From assembly GCF_014873755.1 (NCBI RefSeq), contig NZ_JADBEG010000001.1, positions 9,274,501 through 9,338,500 of the forward strand: 64,000 bases of DNA. The letters run 5' to 3'. The notes under the pieces were generated by a model. It was not told where the DNA came from. It was given only the letters and a program-made list of their open reading frames with translations, and did no database searches. A program made the position numbers and the translations under genes. Of this stretch, positions 56,606 through 63,658 are shown one piece after another. Source of the DNA: Amycolatopsis lexingtonensis. GTDB lineage: Bacteria; Actinomycetota; Actinomycetes; Mycobacteriales; Pseudonocardiaceae. Numbering within the stretch: position 1 is the stretch's first letter; each line of letters starts with the position of its first letter.

Positions 56606-56621
56606 ATTACCCGGCGGTAAT
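56606..56621. promoter_or_regulatory. Palindrome ATTACC-CGGC-GGTAAT before the DUF3068 gene
   Basis: Perfect 6-bp inverted repeat with a 4-bp spacer, 31-46 bp upstream of the chosen DUF3068 start, related to the ATTAC-N6-GTAAT site at 50421. Candidate operator for envelope genes. Confidence 0.55.
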
Positions 56622-56733
56622 CAGTGCACGGATAGTGGCCCGCGCCACGTCGCGCGTCAAAGTGTGACCGGCGGTCACAGCCACCGCGTGCGACCGGAAG
56701 GTGGCATGGGCGCCGCCGTTCGGACCAAGCGAC

Positions 56734-56745
56734 CAAACATGTTTG
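56734..56745. promoter_or_regulatory. 12-bp palindrome CAAACATGTTTG
   Basis: A perfect A/T-rich palindrome in the 268-bp divergent region between the DUF3068 gene and the next gene. The surrounding codons, read as protein, are A/T-ending, so this stretch is probably non-coding and the palindrome a regulator site. Confidence 0.5.
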
Positions 56746-56843
56746 TTCCCGGGCACAACGGGCATGGCCCCACCATCGGACGGTCCCGTATCCGCCGCGC
56801 CGGAGAGCAAAGGAGAAATTCGCTGCTACCGCAGGACCCTTCG

Positions 56844-57332
56844 ATGGTCGCCATCGCGGCCACCGCGCGCTGGCGGGCCCGGATCGTGGCGGCGGCCGCG
56901 AGCGCGGGCATCACCATCACCGACCCCCTGGCCGGCGTGCCGGGCATCCGCGTGCTGACGTGCGCCCCCGGCGACCTCGCCCGTCTCGTCCCGAGACTGG
57001 GCGCCGAGCCCTCCCGCGCGGCGATCGGCGCGCATTCGGACTCGATCGCCGACCGCGAACTGCGCGACGCGGTGGCCGACGTCGCGGCCCTGCTTTCGTT
57101 GCACGGCAACGTGGTCCTCGACCTCGACGCGGGCCGCCGCGGTGGCGGCGTGCGCCCGGACGTGGTCGTTTCGGCCGCTCCCCATAGTCCCCAGTGGACG
57201 GAACCGGCGGTCGCCCTCCCGGTCGGCACGGACCGGCGCGGGGCCCCGCTCACGGTGGAGCTGACGGCGGGCCCGGGTTTCGAGGGGACGCTGCTGGAAC
57301 TGGCGCGCCTGGTCGAGGCGGACGCGGCTTAG
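56844..57332 (+). CDS. Unknown protein with amidase-like C-terminal segment
   Basis: About 162 residues from ATG 56844. The body (RWRARIVAAAASAGITITDP, VLTCAPGDLARLVPRLGAEP) is not recognised. The end (ALPVGTDRRGAPLTVELT, LLELARLVEA) resembles the C-terminal strand region of amidase-signature proteins, but no Ser-Ser-Lys triad is present, so catalysis of that type is unlikely. Start is open: AGGAG at 56811-56815 sits 7 bases before an in-frame CTG (56823), while ATG 56844 has no good site. The frame upstream has A/T-ending codons and is probably not coding. The stop shares TTAG with the convergent gene. Confidence 0.55.
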   Translation: MVAIAATARWRARIVAAAASAGITITDPLAGVPGIRVLTCAPGDLARLVPRLGAEPSRAAIGAHSDSIADRELRDAVADVAALLSLHGNVVLDLDAGRRGGGVRPDVVVSAAPHSPQWTEPAVALPVGTDRRGAPLTVELTAGPGFEGTLLELARLVEADAA

Positions 57333-57817
57333 GACGTGGCGGGCGCGTAAACCAGTTCGAGGGTCCCGGACGGGAAGGCGGTGCTCTTCACCAGCCGCAG
57401 CTTCACGGCCTCGGGCAGTTCCGGGAACAGCGCGGCCCCCTTGCCCGTGACGGCGGGCAGTACCCACAGCCGGTACTCGTCGACCACCCCGAGCTTGATC
57501 AGCGAGTGCAGGAACGCGGTACCCCCGGCGGCGACGAGGTCCTTGCCGGGCTCGGCCTTGAGCTTGGCGATCTCCTCCGCCGTGTCCCCACTGGCGATCC
57601 GGGTTTCGGGCCAGTCGTCGGCTCTGGTCAGGGTGCGGGAGAACACGACCTTGGGGATCGCGTTCATCGCCTTGGCGGACGGGTGGTCGCTGGTGGGCCA
57701 GTACCCGGCCATGATCTCGTAGGTGTTGCGGCCCATGAGGAAGGCGCCGGCCTCCCACAGCCGGCTGACGAAGTACTCCTCCTGCTCGGGGTCGTTGCCT
57801 CGGGTTGGGTGCCGCAT
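57329..57817 (-). CDS. RibD/dihydrofolate-reductase-like protein lacking its N-terminus
   Basis: The 162-residue product reads EEYFVSRLWEAGAFLMGRNTYEIMAGYW, VVFSRTLTRADDWPETRI, KDLVAAGGTAFLHSLIKLGVVDEYRL and LPAVTGKGAALFPEL. This is the core of RibD C-terminal/DHFR-like reductases, NADPH-dependent and common in actinomycetes. Relatives begin with a strand containing a (S/T)LDG motif about 25 residues earlier; here the frame upstream of ATG 57817 is closed by a TGA after nine codons and lacks it. The gene is probably 5'-truncated; an active short form is not excluded. Confidence 0.72.
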   Translation of the reverse strand: MRHPTRGNDPEQEEYFVSRLWEAGAFLMGRNTYEIMAGYWPTSDHPSAKAMNAIPKVVFSRTLTRADDWPETRIASGDTAEEIAKLKAEPGKDLVAAGGTAFLHSLIKLGVVDEYRLWVLPAVTGKGAALFPELPEAVKLRLVKSTAFPSGTLELVYAPATS

Positions 57818-57844
57818 TGACCGAACCCTGACCGGCGCGAGCCG

Positions 57845-58057
57845 TCAGAGGTCCTCCTCCACCCACTCCAGCAGGTCGCCCGGCTGGCAGCCGAGGACCC
57901 GGCACATCGCTTCCAGCGTGCTGAACCGCACCGCCTTCGCGCGGCCGTTCTTCAGCACCGCCACGTTCGCCGGCGTCAGCCCGACCTTCTCGGCGAACTC
58001 CCCGACGCTCATCTTCCGCTTGGCCAGTTCGACGTCGATGCGCACGACGATCGGCAT
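57845..58057 (-). CDS. XRE/Cro-like helix-turn-helix regulator (YozG-type)
   Basis: A 70-residue protein that is essentially one helix-turn-helix domain (MPIVVRIDVELAKRKMSVGE, FAEKVGLTPANVAVLKNG, then CRVLGCQPGDLLEW). It is the common partner of DUF2975 membrane proteins. Its ATG overlaps the DUF2975 stop by one base (TGATG), so they are co-translated. It probably binds the overlapping CGATAT palindromes just upstream of the pair. Confidence 0.88.
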   Translation of the reverse strand: MPIVVRIDVELAKRKMSVGEFAEKVGLTPANVAVLKNGRAKAVRFSTLEAMCRVLGCQPGDLLEWVEEDL

Positions 58058-58536
58058 CAGATGACCGCTTCCATGTCGGACTGCAGTGTGGTGGCCCGCC
58101 GCAGGAGGGCCCGCATCACGATCAGGAGCAGGCCGAACACCGTGATCGCGACGGTCACCAGGAACAGCACCATCGGCATCCCCGGGTCGTCCGCGTTGAA
58201 GCCGACGAAGAGCAGCATGCCGACGAAGACCAGCCACGCGGCGGCCACCGCCCAGACGATCACGTCGACCCACTTCAGGGACGCGGGGGTGAAGATCCGG
58301 TCGTTCTTGACCAGTGTCAGCAGCTTCCACGTCGCGACGAGCACGACCTCGACGCACAGCACCAGGAACACCGCGATGGCGGTCAGCGGCCAGCGCAGGT
58401 TCGCGTCGTTCGGGTTCTGCGACGTCGTGTAGGCGATCCCGCCCGGCAGCGACAGCGTCTGGAACACGACGAGGACGCCGAACAGCAGCACCAGGAAGAC
58501 TCTGAGCGCGCGCACGGCCCACTTCTCGGGAATCAT
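58057..58536 (-). CDS. DUF2975 membrane protein
   Basis: A 159-residue protein with four membrane spans (RVFLVLLFGVLVVFQTL; AIAVFLVLCVEVVLVATW; VIVWAVAAAWLVFVGMLLFV; FLVTVAITVFGLLLIV) and the conserved NDRIFTPASLKWVDVI of DUF2975. The family pairs with small XRE regulators, possibly as a membrane sensor. No ribosome-binding site is seen. GATATT stands 6 bases before the ATG, so translation may be leaderless from within the operator. Confidence 0.87.
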   Translation of the reverse strand: MIPEKWAVRALRVFLVLLFGVLVVFQTLSLPGGIAYTTSQNPNDANLRWPLTAIAVFLVLCVEVVLVATWKLLTLVKNDRIFTPASLKWVDVIVWAVAAAWLVFVGMLLFVGFNADDPGMPMVLFLVTVAITVFGLLLIVMRALLRRATTLQSDMEAVI

Positions 58537-58541
58537 GCGAC

Positions 58542-58561
58542 GAATATCGCTCGATATCTAT
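58542..58561. promoter_or_regulatory. Overlapping CGATAT palindromes (XRE operator)
   Basis: ATATCG-CT-CGATAT (58542-58555) and CGATA-TC-TATCG (58550-58561) are perfect palindromes that share a half-site. They lie 6-25 bases before the DUF2975 start, overlapping its probable -10 box, as expected for autoregulation by the XRE protein. Confidence 0.65.
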
Positions 58562-58575
58562 CGAAAGTCAATAGG

Positions 58576-59754
58576 TCAGTCGAGCTCCGGGTCCAGCCGC
58601 ACCGACTCCAGCGCGACGTACAGCTCGCCGACGTCGACCGGGTCGGTCAGGGTGCGCTTGGTCAGTTCCTGCACGCGCCGCAGGCGGTAGCGGACCGTGT
58701 TGGGGTGCACGAACAGCCGGTCCGCGGCCTCCTTCGCCGAGCCGTGGCCGGCGAACCACGCGAGCAGCGTGTCGAGCAGGACCTTGCGTTCCGCGCCGGG
58801 CAGGGCGAGCACCCCGGACAGCGCGGAGCGGACGACGTCGCGGGCCATCCCCGGGGCCGCGGCCACCAGCGTCGTCACCGGCGAATCGCCGAACACGACC
58901 ACGCCCGCGGTCGCCGACGGCAGGGAGCGGCGGGCGATCCGGGCGCGGTGCAGCGCGTCCGGGACGTCGGGGAACCCGCTGAACGGCCGGCTCATCCCGG
59001 CCGCCACCGGCAGCGATCCCAGCACTTCGCGCAGCCGCCGGACGTCCTCGATCCGGTCGATCGCGACCAGGCCGGCCTCGCCGCCGGGCCGCCACGCCGA
59101 CCGCCAGCGGCGGGCGCGCAGCAGCGCTTCGACGGAGTCCTGCTCCTCGGGCTCGATGCGCTCGGTGACCACCGCGACGAACATTCCCGCGGTCGGCAGG
59201 CCCAGGTCGCGCGCCGCCGACTCCATGTCGGCCTGGCTCGCGAGCCGCCCGCGCAGCAGGTCGTCCAGCAGCCGCGCGTTCGCGTGCGACGGCTCGGCTG
59301 CGACCTCTTCGTACGCCGTCGTCAGCGCGTCGGAGTAGAGGTCGATCGCCTTCCAGACGTAGGAGTTGATCTCGATCGTCCGGGTCGGGTTGAGGAACTC
59401 CGGGCCGGCGAGTTCGAGCAGGGCTTCGTAGACGAAGGTGCCGCCGATCCGGAACGCGCGCAGCACCGCCGGCAGCGGGATGCCCTGGCGCGCCTGGACG
59501 AGCCCGGTCTTGCGGGCGGCGTCGAGGGCGAGGCCGCGGCCTTCGACCAGCGCGGTCAGCGCTCGTTCGAGGTTGGCCCGGCAGACCTGGCGCAGTTCGC
59601 CCGGCGCGACGTGCTCGACTTGGCGGTAGAACTCGTCCTCTTCGCTGAGCAGGCGGGCGAGCCGATCGGCGAACTCCGGCAGCCTGGCCAGCATCTCGCG
59701 CACGAGCTCACGGTGCTCGCGCGGTACCGGCCTGGCCAGAGCTTCGATGCCCAT
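58576..59754 (-). CDS. PucR-type transcriptional regulator with RsbRD-like N-terminal domain
   Basis: A 392-residue protein with a helical N-terminal region (residues about 10-160, IPLPAVLRAFRIGGTFVYEA, typical of the RsbT-co-antagonist/RsbRD-like domain). A central GGDEF-like part and a C-terminal helix-turn-helix (KEAADRLFVHPNTVRYRLRRV) with the PucR HPNTVRYR signature follow. It stands alone between the DUF2975 pair and a methyltransferase on the same strand, so its targets cannot be read from context. TAAAGT and GAGGG lie just before the ATG. Confidence 0.86.
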   Translation of the reverse strand: MGIEALARPVPREHRELVREMLARLPEFADRLARLLSEEDEFYRQVEHVAPGELRQVCRANLERALTALVEGRGLALDAARKTGLVQARQGIPLPAVLRAFRIGGTFVYEALLELAGPEFLNPTRTIEINSYVWKAIDLYSDALTTAYEEVAAEPSHANARLLDDLLRGRLASQADMESAARDLGLPTAGMFVAVVTERIEPEEQDSVEALLRARRWRSAWRPGGEAGLVAIDRIEDVRRLREVLGSLPVAAGMSRPFSGFPDVPDALHRARIARRSLPSATAGVVVFGDSPVTTLVAAAPGMARDVVRSALSGVLALPGAERKVLLDTLLAWFAGHGSAKEAADRLFVHPNTVRYRLRRVQELTKRTLTDPVDVGELYVALESVRLDPELD

Positions 59755-59850
59755 CCCTCACTTTAGCTCGGGTCCCCGGCCCGGGACATGCACGAACTTG
59801 AGCAAAATTCATATCCGCCGGGTGATCGTGCCGGTGAGGTCTTGACGAAC

Positions 59851-60480
59851 TCAGCCCGGTTTGCGCGCGGTCAGGTAGACGTGCGGCTCGGCCGCGGCGC
59901 CGGGGTGGTCAGGGACGAACTCCGCTTGGTCCTCGCGGATGATCTCCAGGCCGGCTCCCCGCAGCCGCTCGGCGAGCGCATCGGCGGTGAAGCTGCTGGC
60001 GCGGACCGGGTGTCCCATGAAGACGATGTCGACCCCGTCGACGTCGGCGGGCACGGTGGCGAACAGCAGCAGGCCGCCCGGCTTCAGCCACGTCGCCAGC
60101 CGGCCGATCATCGTTTCCTGGTCGGTCCGGGGGAGCTGCAGCATCGAGAAGAACGCCGTGATCGCGTCCCAGCTGCCGGGCTCGAAGGACAGCTCGCGCA
60201 TGTCGCCGAGCTCGAACCGGGCGGCGGGGACCTGGGTGCGTGCGAGTTCGACCATCTTCGGCGCGACGTCGTACCCGGTGACGTCGTGGCCGGCGGCGAC
60301 CAGGAGCTCCGCGGTGGGGCGCCCGGTGCCCGCGCCGAGGTCGAGCACCTTCGCCTCCGGGGGCAGGTCCGCGAGGAGGTCGGTGATCGCCGCGCGCTGG
60401 GCGGTCGCGGTGCGGTACGCGGTTTCGTAGTCCTGGCCGAGCGCGTCGAAGACTTCGGCGGCGGATTCGGGACGGGTCAT
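59851..60480 (-). CDS. Class I SAM-dependent methyltransferase
   Basis: A 209-residue protein with SAM motif KVLDLGAGTGRPTAELLVAA, TGYDVAPKMVELA and WLKPGGLLLFATVPADVDG. It belongs to the Methyltransf_25/11 group, with an unknown small-molecule substrate. It starts right beside a concentric inverted repeat (60482-60540) shared with the divergent beta-helix gene. No ribosome-binding site is clear. The 96 bp beyond its stop show no gene. Confidence 0.85.
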   Translation of the reverse strand: MTRPESAAEVFDALGQDYETAYRTATAQRAAITDLLADLPPEAKVLDLGAGTGRPTAELLVAAGHDVTGYDVAPKMVELARTQVPAARFELGDMRELSFEPGSWDAITAFFSMLQLPRTDQETMIGRLATWLKPGGLLLFATVPADVDGVDIVFMGHPVRASSFTADALAERLRGAGLEIIREDQAEFVPDHPGAAAEPHVYLTARKPG

Positions 60481-60481
60481 G

Positions 60482-60540
60482 CCTGAACTGTGCCAGAAGA
60501 AACCGAACGCAAGGAATCGACTTCTTCTTGCAAGTTCAGG
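60482..60540. promoter_or_regulatory. Concentric double inverted repeat in divergent promoter
   Basis: Outer arms CCTGAACT/AGTTCAGG (60482-60489, 60533-60540) and inner arms AGAAGAA/TTCTTCT (60495-60501, 60522-60528) share the same centre near 60511. They could pair as one interrupted hairpin or hold two regulator dimers. The structure starts 2 bp from the methyltransferase start codon. Confidence 0.6.
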
Positions 60541-60612
60541 GCAAAGTCTTGTTTGATGCGCGAGCGTGGCCTAATCTTCCGCCGCAGTCCCTCCGGCGAA
60601 ACGAGGCCCTGG

Positions 60613-62541
60613 ATGTCGCGACGCACCTTCGGAGCCGCGCTCGCCGTGGTCACCGCGCTCGTCTCGGTGGCGGCACCGGCGGCAGCCGCCGACCGGCCGG
60701 TCGTGACGCGCGCCGCGCTCGACCCCGCGCTGGTCGCCGGGCGCGGCGCCGCCGTCGGTTTCCTCGAGCAGGAAGCGGAGAACGCGCGCACCGACGGTGT
60801 CGTGATCGGGCCCGACCGCTCGGCGTACACGCTGCCTTCCGAGGCGTCCGGACGGCGGGCCGTCCGCCTGGCACCGGGGCAGTACGTCGAGTTCACGCTG
60901 CCCGCCGCGGCGAACGCGATCACCGTCCGCTACAGCATCCCCGACGCCCCGCGCGGCGGCGGGATAACGGCGCCCCTCGACGTCACGGTGAACGGCGGCC
61001 ACCGGCAGCGGATGACGCTGACGTCGCAGTATTCGTGGCTGTACAACCAATACCCGTTCAGCAACGACCCGGACGCGGACCTGCTGCACCCGGACTGGTG
61101 GATCACCGAGTGCGGCTGCGTGCCCGCGGCGACCACGCCGGCGCCGGTGCTCGCGAAACCGTTCCGCCCCAGCCACTTCTACGACGAGCAGCGGCTTCTG
61201 CTCGGCCGGTCGTACCGCGCGGGGGACAAGGTGCGCCTCACCGCCTCGGCCGGTGCCGCGTGGACGGTCGTCGACCTGCTCGACTCCGAGCAGGTGGCGC
61301 CGCCACGCGTGGTTCCCTTGGCGGTCAACGCACTGCTCTTCGGGGCCGACCCGACCGGCCACCGCGACTCGGCCGACGCCCTCGACCGCGCCATCGCCTT
61401 CGCGCGCCGCGCGCACTTGAAGGTCTACCTGCCGCCCGGGACCTACCAGGTCAACCGGCACGTCATCGTCGACGACGTCACGATCGAGGGCGCCGGCAGC
61501 TGGTACACGATCCTCAAGGGCCACGGCGTCGGCGTCTACGGCGAAGAAGCCACCGCCGGGGGCAGCCACGACGTCCACCTGTCGGGCTTCGCGATCGAAG
61601 GCGACGTCCGGGAACGCGTCGACACCGACCAAGTCAACGCGATCGGCGGCGCGCTCAGTGACTCCACTGTGGACTCCCTGTACCTCCACCACACGAAGGT
61701 CGGCCTCTGGTTCGACGGGCCGATGCGGAACACGCGCGTCACGAACAACGTCATCGCCGACCAGATCGCCGACGGGCTGAACTTCCACACCGGAGTCACG
61801 GATTCGCTGGTGGCGGGCAACTTCGTCCGCAACACCGGCGACGACGGGCTGGCGATGTGGTCGGAGAAGGCGCAGGACGCGCGGAACACGTTCGACCACA
61901 ACACGATCCAGACCCCGGTGCTGGCCAACGGGATCGCGCTGTACGGCGGCGTGGACAACACGGTCTCGGGCAACCTCGTCGCCGACCCGATCCGCGAGGG
62001 CAGCGCGATCCAGGTGGGCTCGCGGTTCGGCGCCGAGGCCTTCGGCGGGTCGCTGCGGATCACGGACAACACGACCGTCCGGGCCGGGACGTTCGAGCTG
62101 AACTGGAAGATCGGGCTGGGGGCGATCTGGTTCTACGCGCTGGAAAAGGACATCGCCGCGGACGTCGAGGTGACCGGCGACCACTTCCTCGACAGCACCT
62201 ACAACGCGATCATGCTGGTCAGCGACTTCCCGGTGAAGGACGAGTACGCGATCACCGGGCTGAAGTTCGCGGACCTGCGCGTCGACGGCACGGGGACGTC
62301 GGTGCTGAGCGCCCGGTCGGCGGGGTCGGCGTCGTTCCGGAACGTCGACGCGCGCAACGTCGGCGCGGTGGGCGTCAACAACTGCGGGTCGTTCAACTTC
62401 CCGCCGACCGGTTCGGAGTTCTCGCTGACCGACCTCGGCGGCAACGACGGTGGCTGGCTGGCGCCGTGGCTGCTGCCGAACACGATCACCTGCGACGACC
62501 GGCCGCCGGTCGTGGCGCCGCCGGCGCCGTCGCCGTGGTGA
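60613..62541 (+). CDS. Secreted right-handed beta-helix carbohydrate-active protein (mycodextranase-like)
   Basis: A 642-residue secreted protein. The signal peptide (MSRRTFGAALAVVTALVSVA, cleavage near AAPAAAA) begins with an RR pair but lacks a full Tat motif. Residues about 50-230 form a carbohydrate-binding-like beta-sandwich (FLEQEAENARTDGVVIG, RAVRLAPGQYVEFTLP). From about 240 a pectin-lyase-type helix starts with NALLFGADPTGHRDSADALD and KVYLPPGTYQVNRHV, with parallel coils containing TRVTNNVIADQIADG and NFVRNTGDDGLAMW. The layout resembles GH87 alpha-1,3-glucanases/mycodextranases; the exact substrate is unsure. The start ATG 60613 has no strong ribosome-binding site. Confidence 0.78.
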   Translation: MSRRTFGAALAVVTALVSVAAPAAAADRPVVTRAALDPALVAGRGAAVGFLEQEAENARTDGVVIGPDRSAYTLPSEASGRRAVRLAPGQYVEFTLPAAANAITVRYSIPDAPRGGGITAPLDVTVNGGHRQRMTLTSQYSWLYNQYPFSNDPDADLLHPDWWITECGCVPAATTPAPVLAKPFRPSHFYDEQRLLLGRSYRAGDKVRLTASAGAAWTVVDLLDSEQVAPPRVVPLAVNALLFGADPTGHRDSADALDRAIAFARRAHLKVYLPPGTYQVNRHVIVDDVTIEGAGSWYTILKGHGVGVYGEEATAGGSHDVHLSGFAIEGDVRERVDTDQVNAIGGALSDSTVDSLYLHHTKVGLWFDGPMRNTRVTNNVIADQIADGLNFHTGVTDSLVAGNFVRNTGDDGLAMWSEKAQDARNTFDHNTIQTPVLANGIALYGGVDNTVSGNLVADPIREGSAIQVGSRFGAEAFGGSLRITDNTTVRAGTFELNWKIGLGAIWFYALEKDIAADVEVTGDHFLDSTYNAIMLVSDFPVKDEYAITGLKFADLRVDGTGTSVLSARSAGSASFRNVDARNVGAVGVNNCGSFNFPPTGSEFSLTDLGGNDGGWLAPWLLPNTITCDDRPPVVAPPAPSPW

Positions 62542-62555
62542 CCTAAGGTTCGACC

Positions 62556-63032
62556 GTGGCTGGTTTGCGCGGGGTGTTCGCGGGGTTCGGCAAGAGCAGG
62601 GCGTTCGCCGCCGTGGGCCGGGCGCTCGTGCCGGCCGACCGGGTGCTGCTGCGGATCAGCGGCGGCCGGGTCGGCGTCGGCGCGGCGGTCGGGCTGCGGA
62701 CGTTGCTGCTCACGACCACGGGCCGCCGCAGCGGCGAGCCGCGGCAGGTGCCGCTGCTGTACGTCGAGCGCGCGGGCGGCTACGTCGTGATCGGCTCGAA
62801 CTGGGGTGGCGAAACCCACCCGGCCTGGTCGGCGAACCTCCTCGCGCACCCGGCGGCCACAGTCACCCGGCACGGGCGGACCGTGCCGGTCACCGGCCGC
62901 CTCCTGACCGGCGACGAGCGCCGGGAGATGTGGGACGCCGTCGCCGCGTACTGGCCCGCGTACGACCGGTACGCCGTGCGGGCCGAGCACCGCGAAATCC
63001 GCGTCTTCCTGCTGGAGCCGGTCAGCCGATGA
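62556..63032 (+). CDS. Deazaflavin (F420)-dependent nitroreductase family protein
   Basis: A 158-residue split-beta-barrel protein of the Ddn/DUF385 family: LRTLLLTTTGRRSGEPRQVP, LYVERAGGYVVIGSNWGG and HPAWSANLLAHP are the conserved F420-binding stretches. Members reduce quinones or nitro compounds with F420H2. TAAGGT lies 6 bases before the GTG and no ribosome-binding site is seen, so the message is probably leaderless. Its 3' end overlaps the convergent GNAT gene by 11 bases. Confidence 0.9.
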   Translation: MAGLRGVFAGFGKSRAFAAVGRALVPADRVLLRISGGRVGVGAAVGLRTLLLTTTGRRSGEPRQVPLLYVERAGGYVVIGSNWGGETHPAWSANLLAHPAATVTRHGRTVPVTGRLLTGDERREMWDAVAAYWPAYDRYAVRAEHREIRVFLLEPVSR

Positions 63033-63555
63033 GGTCGGTGTGCCGGATCCGGTACACCTGCAGCCGCAGGTTGTAGTACTTGTCGGTCTCCCCGACCCAC
63101 CGCATCCCGAGCCGCTTGGCGACGGCGATCGCCCGCGTGTTGTTCGGCCGCGCGACCGCGAAGAGCTCCTCGGTGTCCTGGGTGAAGGCCCACTCGATGA
63201 GCGCCGACGCGGCTTCCGACGCGTACCCGTGGCCCCAGGCACCGGGGCTGAGCTGCCACGACAGTTCGAGGTCCTCTTCGAACGGCGGCAGCAGCCGGAT
63301 GCCGAGCCCGCCGATCACGGCACCGTCCTCTTTGCGCTCGATCGCCCAGCGGCCCCGCGGCGGCGGCAGGTTCGGCTGCGCCTCCTGCCAGGCGTGCAGC
63401 ACCGCGCGCATGGCGCCGATGTCGCCGACGCGGTCCATGGCCGGGGTGAGCCAGTGCGTGACGTCTTCCGCGCCGTAGACGGCGAACGCGGCTTCGGCGT
63501 CGTCCACCGTCCAGTCCCGGATCACGAGCCGGTCGGTGTTCAGCGGGATCTCCAT
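63022..63555 (-). CDS. GNAT family N-acetyltransferase (RimJ/RimL-type)
   Basis: A 177-residue protein starting with TDRLVIRDWTVDDAEAAFAV and containing the acetyl-CoA loop SPGAWGHGYASEAASALIEW and NNTRAIAVAKRLGMRWVGE. This is the RimJ/RimL-like GNAT pattern. It acetylates an amine on a protein or small molecule, unknown here. TAGCGT stands 8 bases before the ATG. It overlaps the end of the F420 reductase gene. Confidence 0.9.
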   Translation of the reverse strand: MEIPLNTDRLVIRDWTVDDAEAAFAVYGAEDVTHWLTPAMDRVGDIGAMRAVLHAWQEAQPNLPPPRGRWAIERKEDGAVIGGLGIRLLPPFEEDLELSWQLSPGAWGHGYASEAASALIEWAFTQDTEELFAVARPNNTRAIAVAKRLGMRWVGETDKYYNLRLQVYRIRHTDLIG

Positions 63556-63658
63556 ATCAGGACGCTACGCCGGGAGGGCCGGGATTGTTCCCGCGGCAAC
63601 GTGCTCATGGAGAAAATCGAGGGCATCCCGGTGTCCGGGCCCGGTCTACAGTCGGCGC

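Noticed and set aside
56664..56843. N-terminal extension of the gene at 56844
   Set aside because: Codons there end often in A or T, unlike the genes around, and the stretch contains a perfect palindrome, so it is probably promoter DNA.
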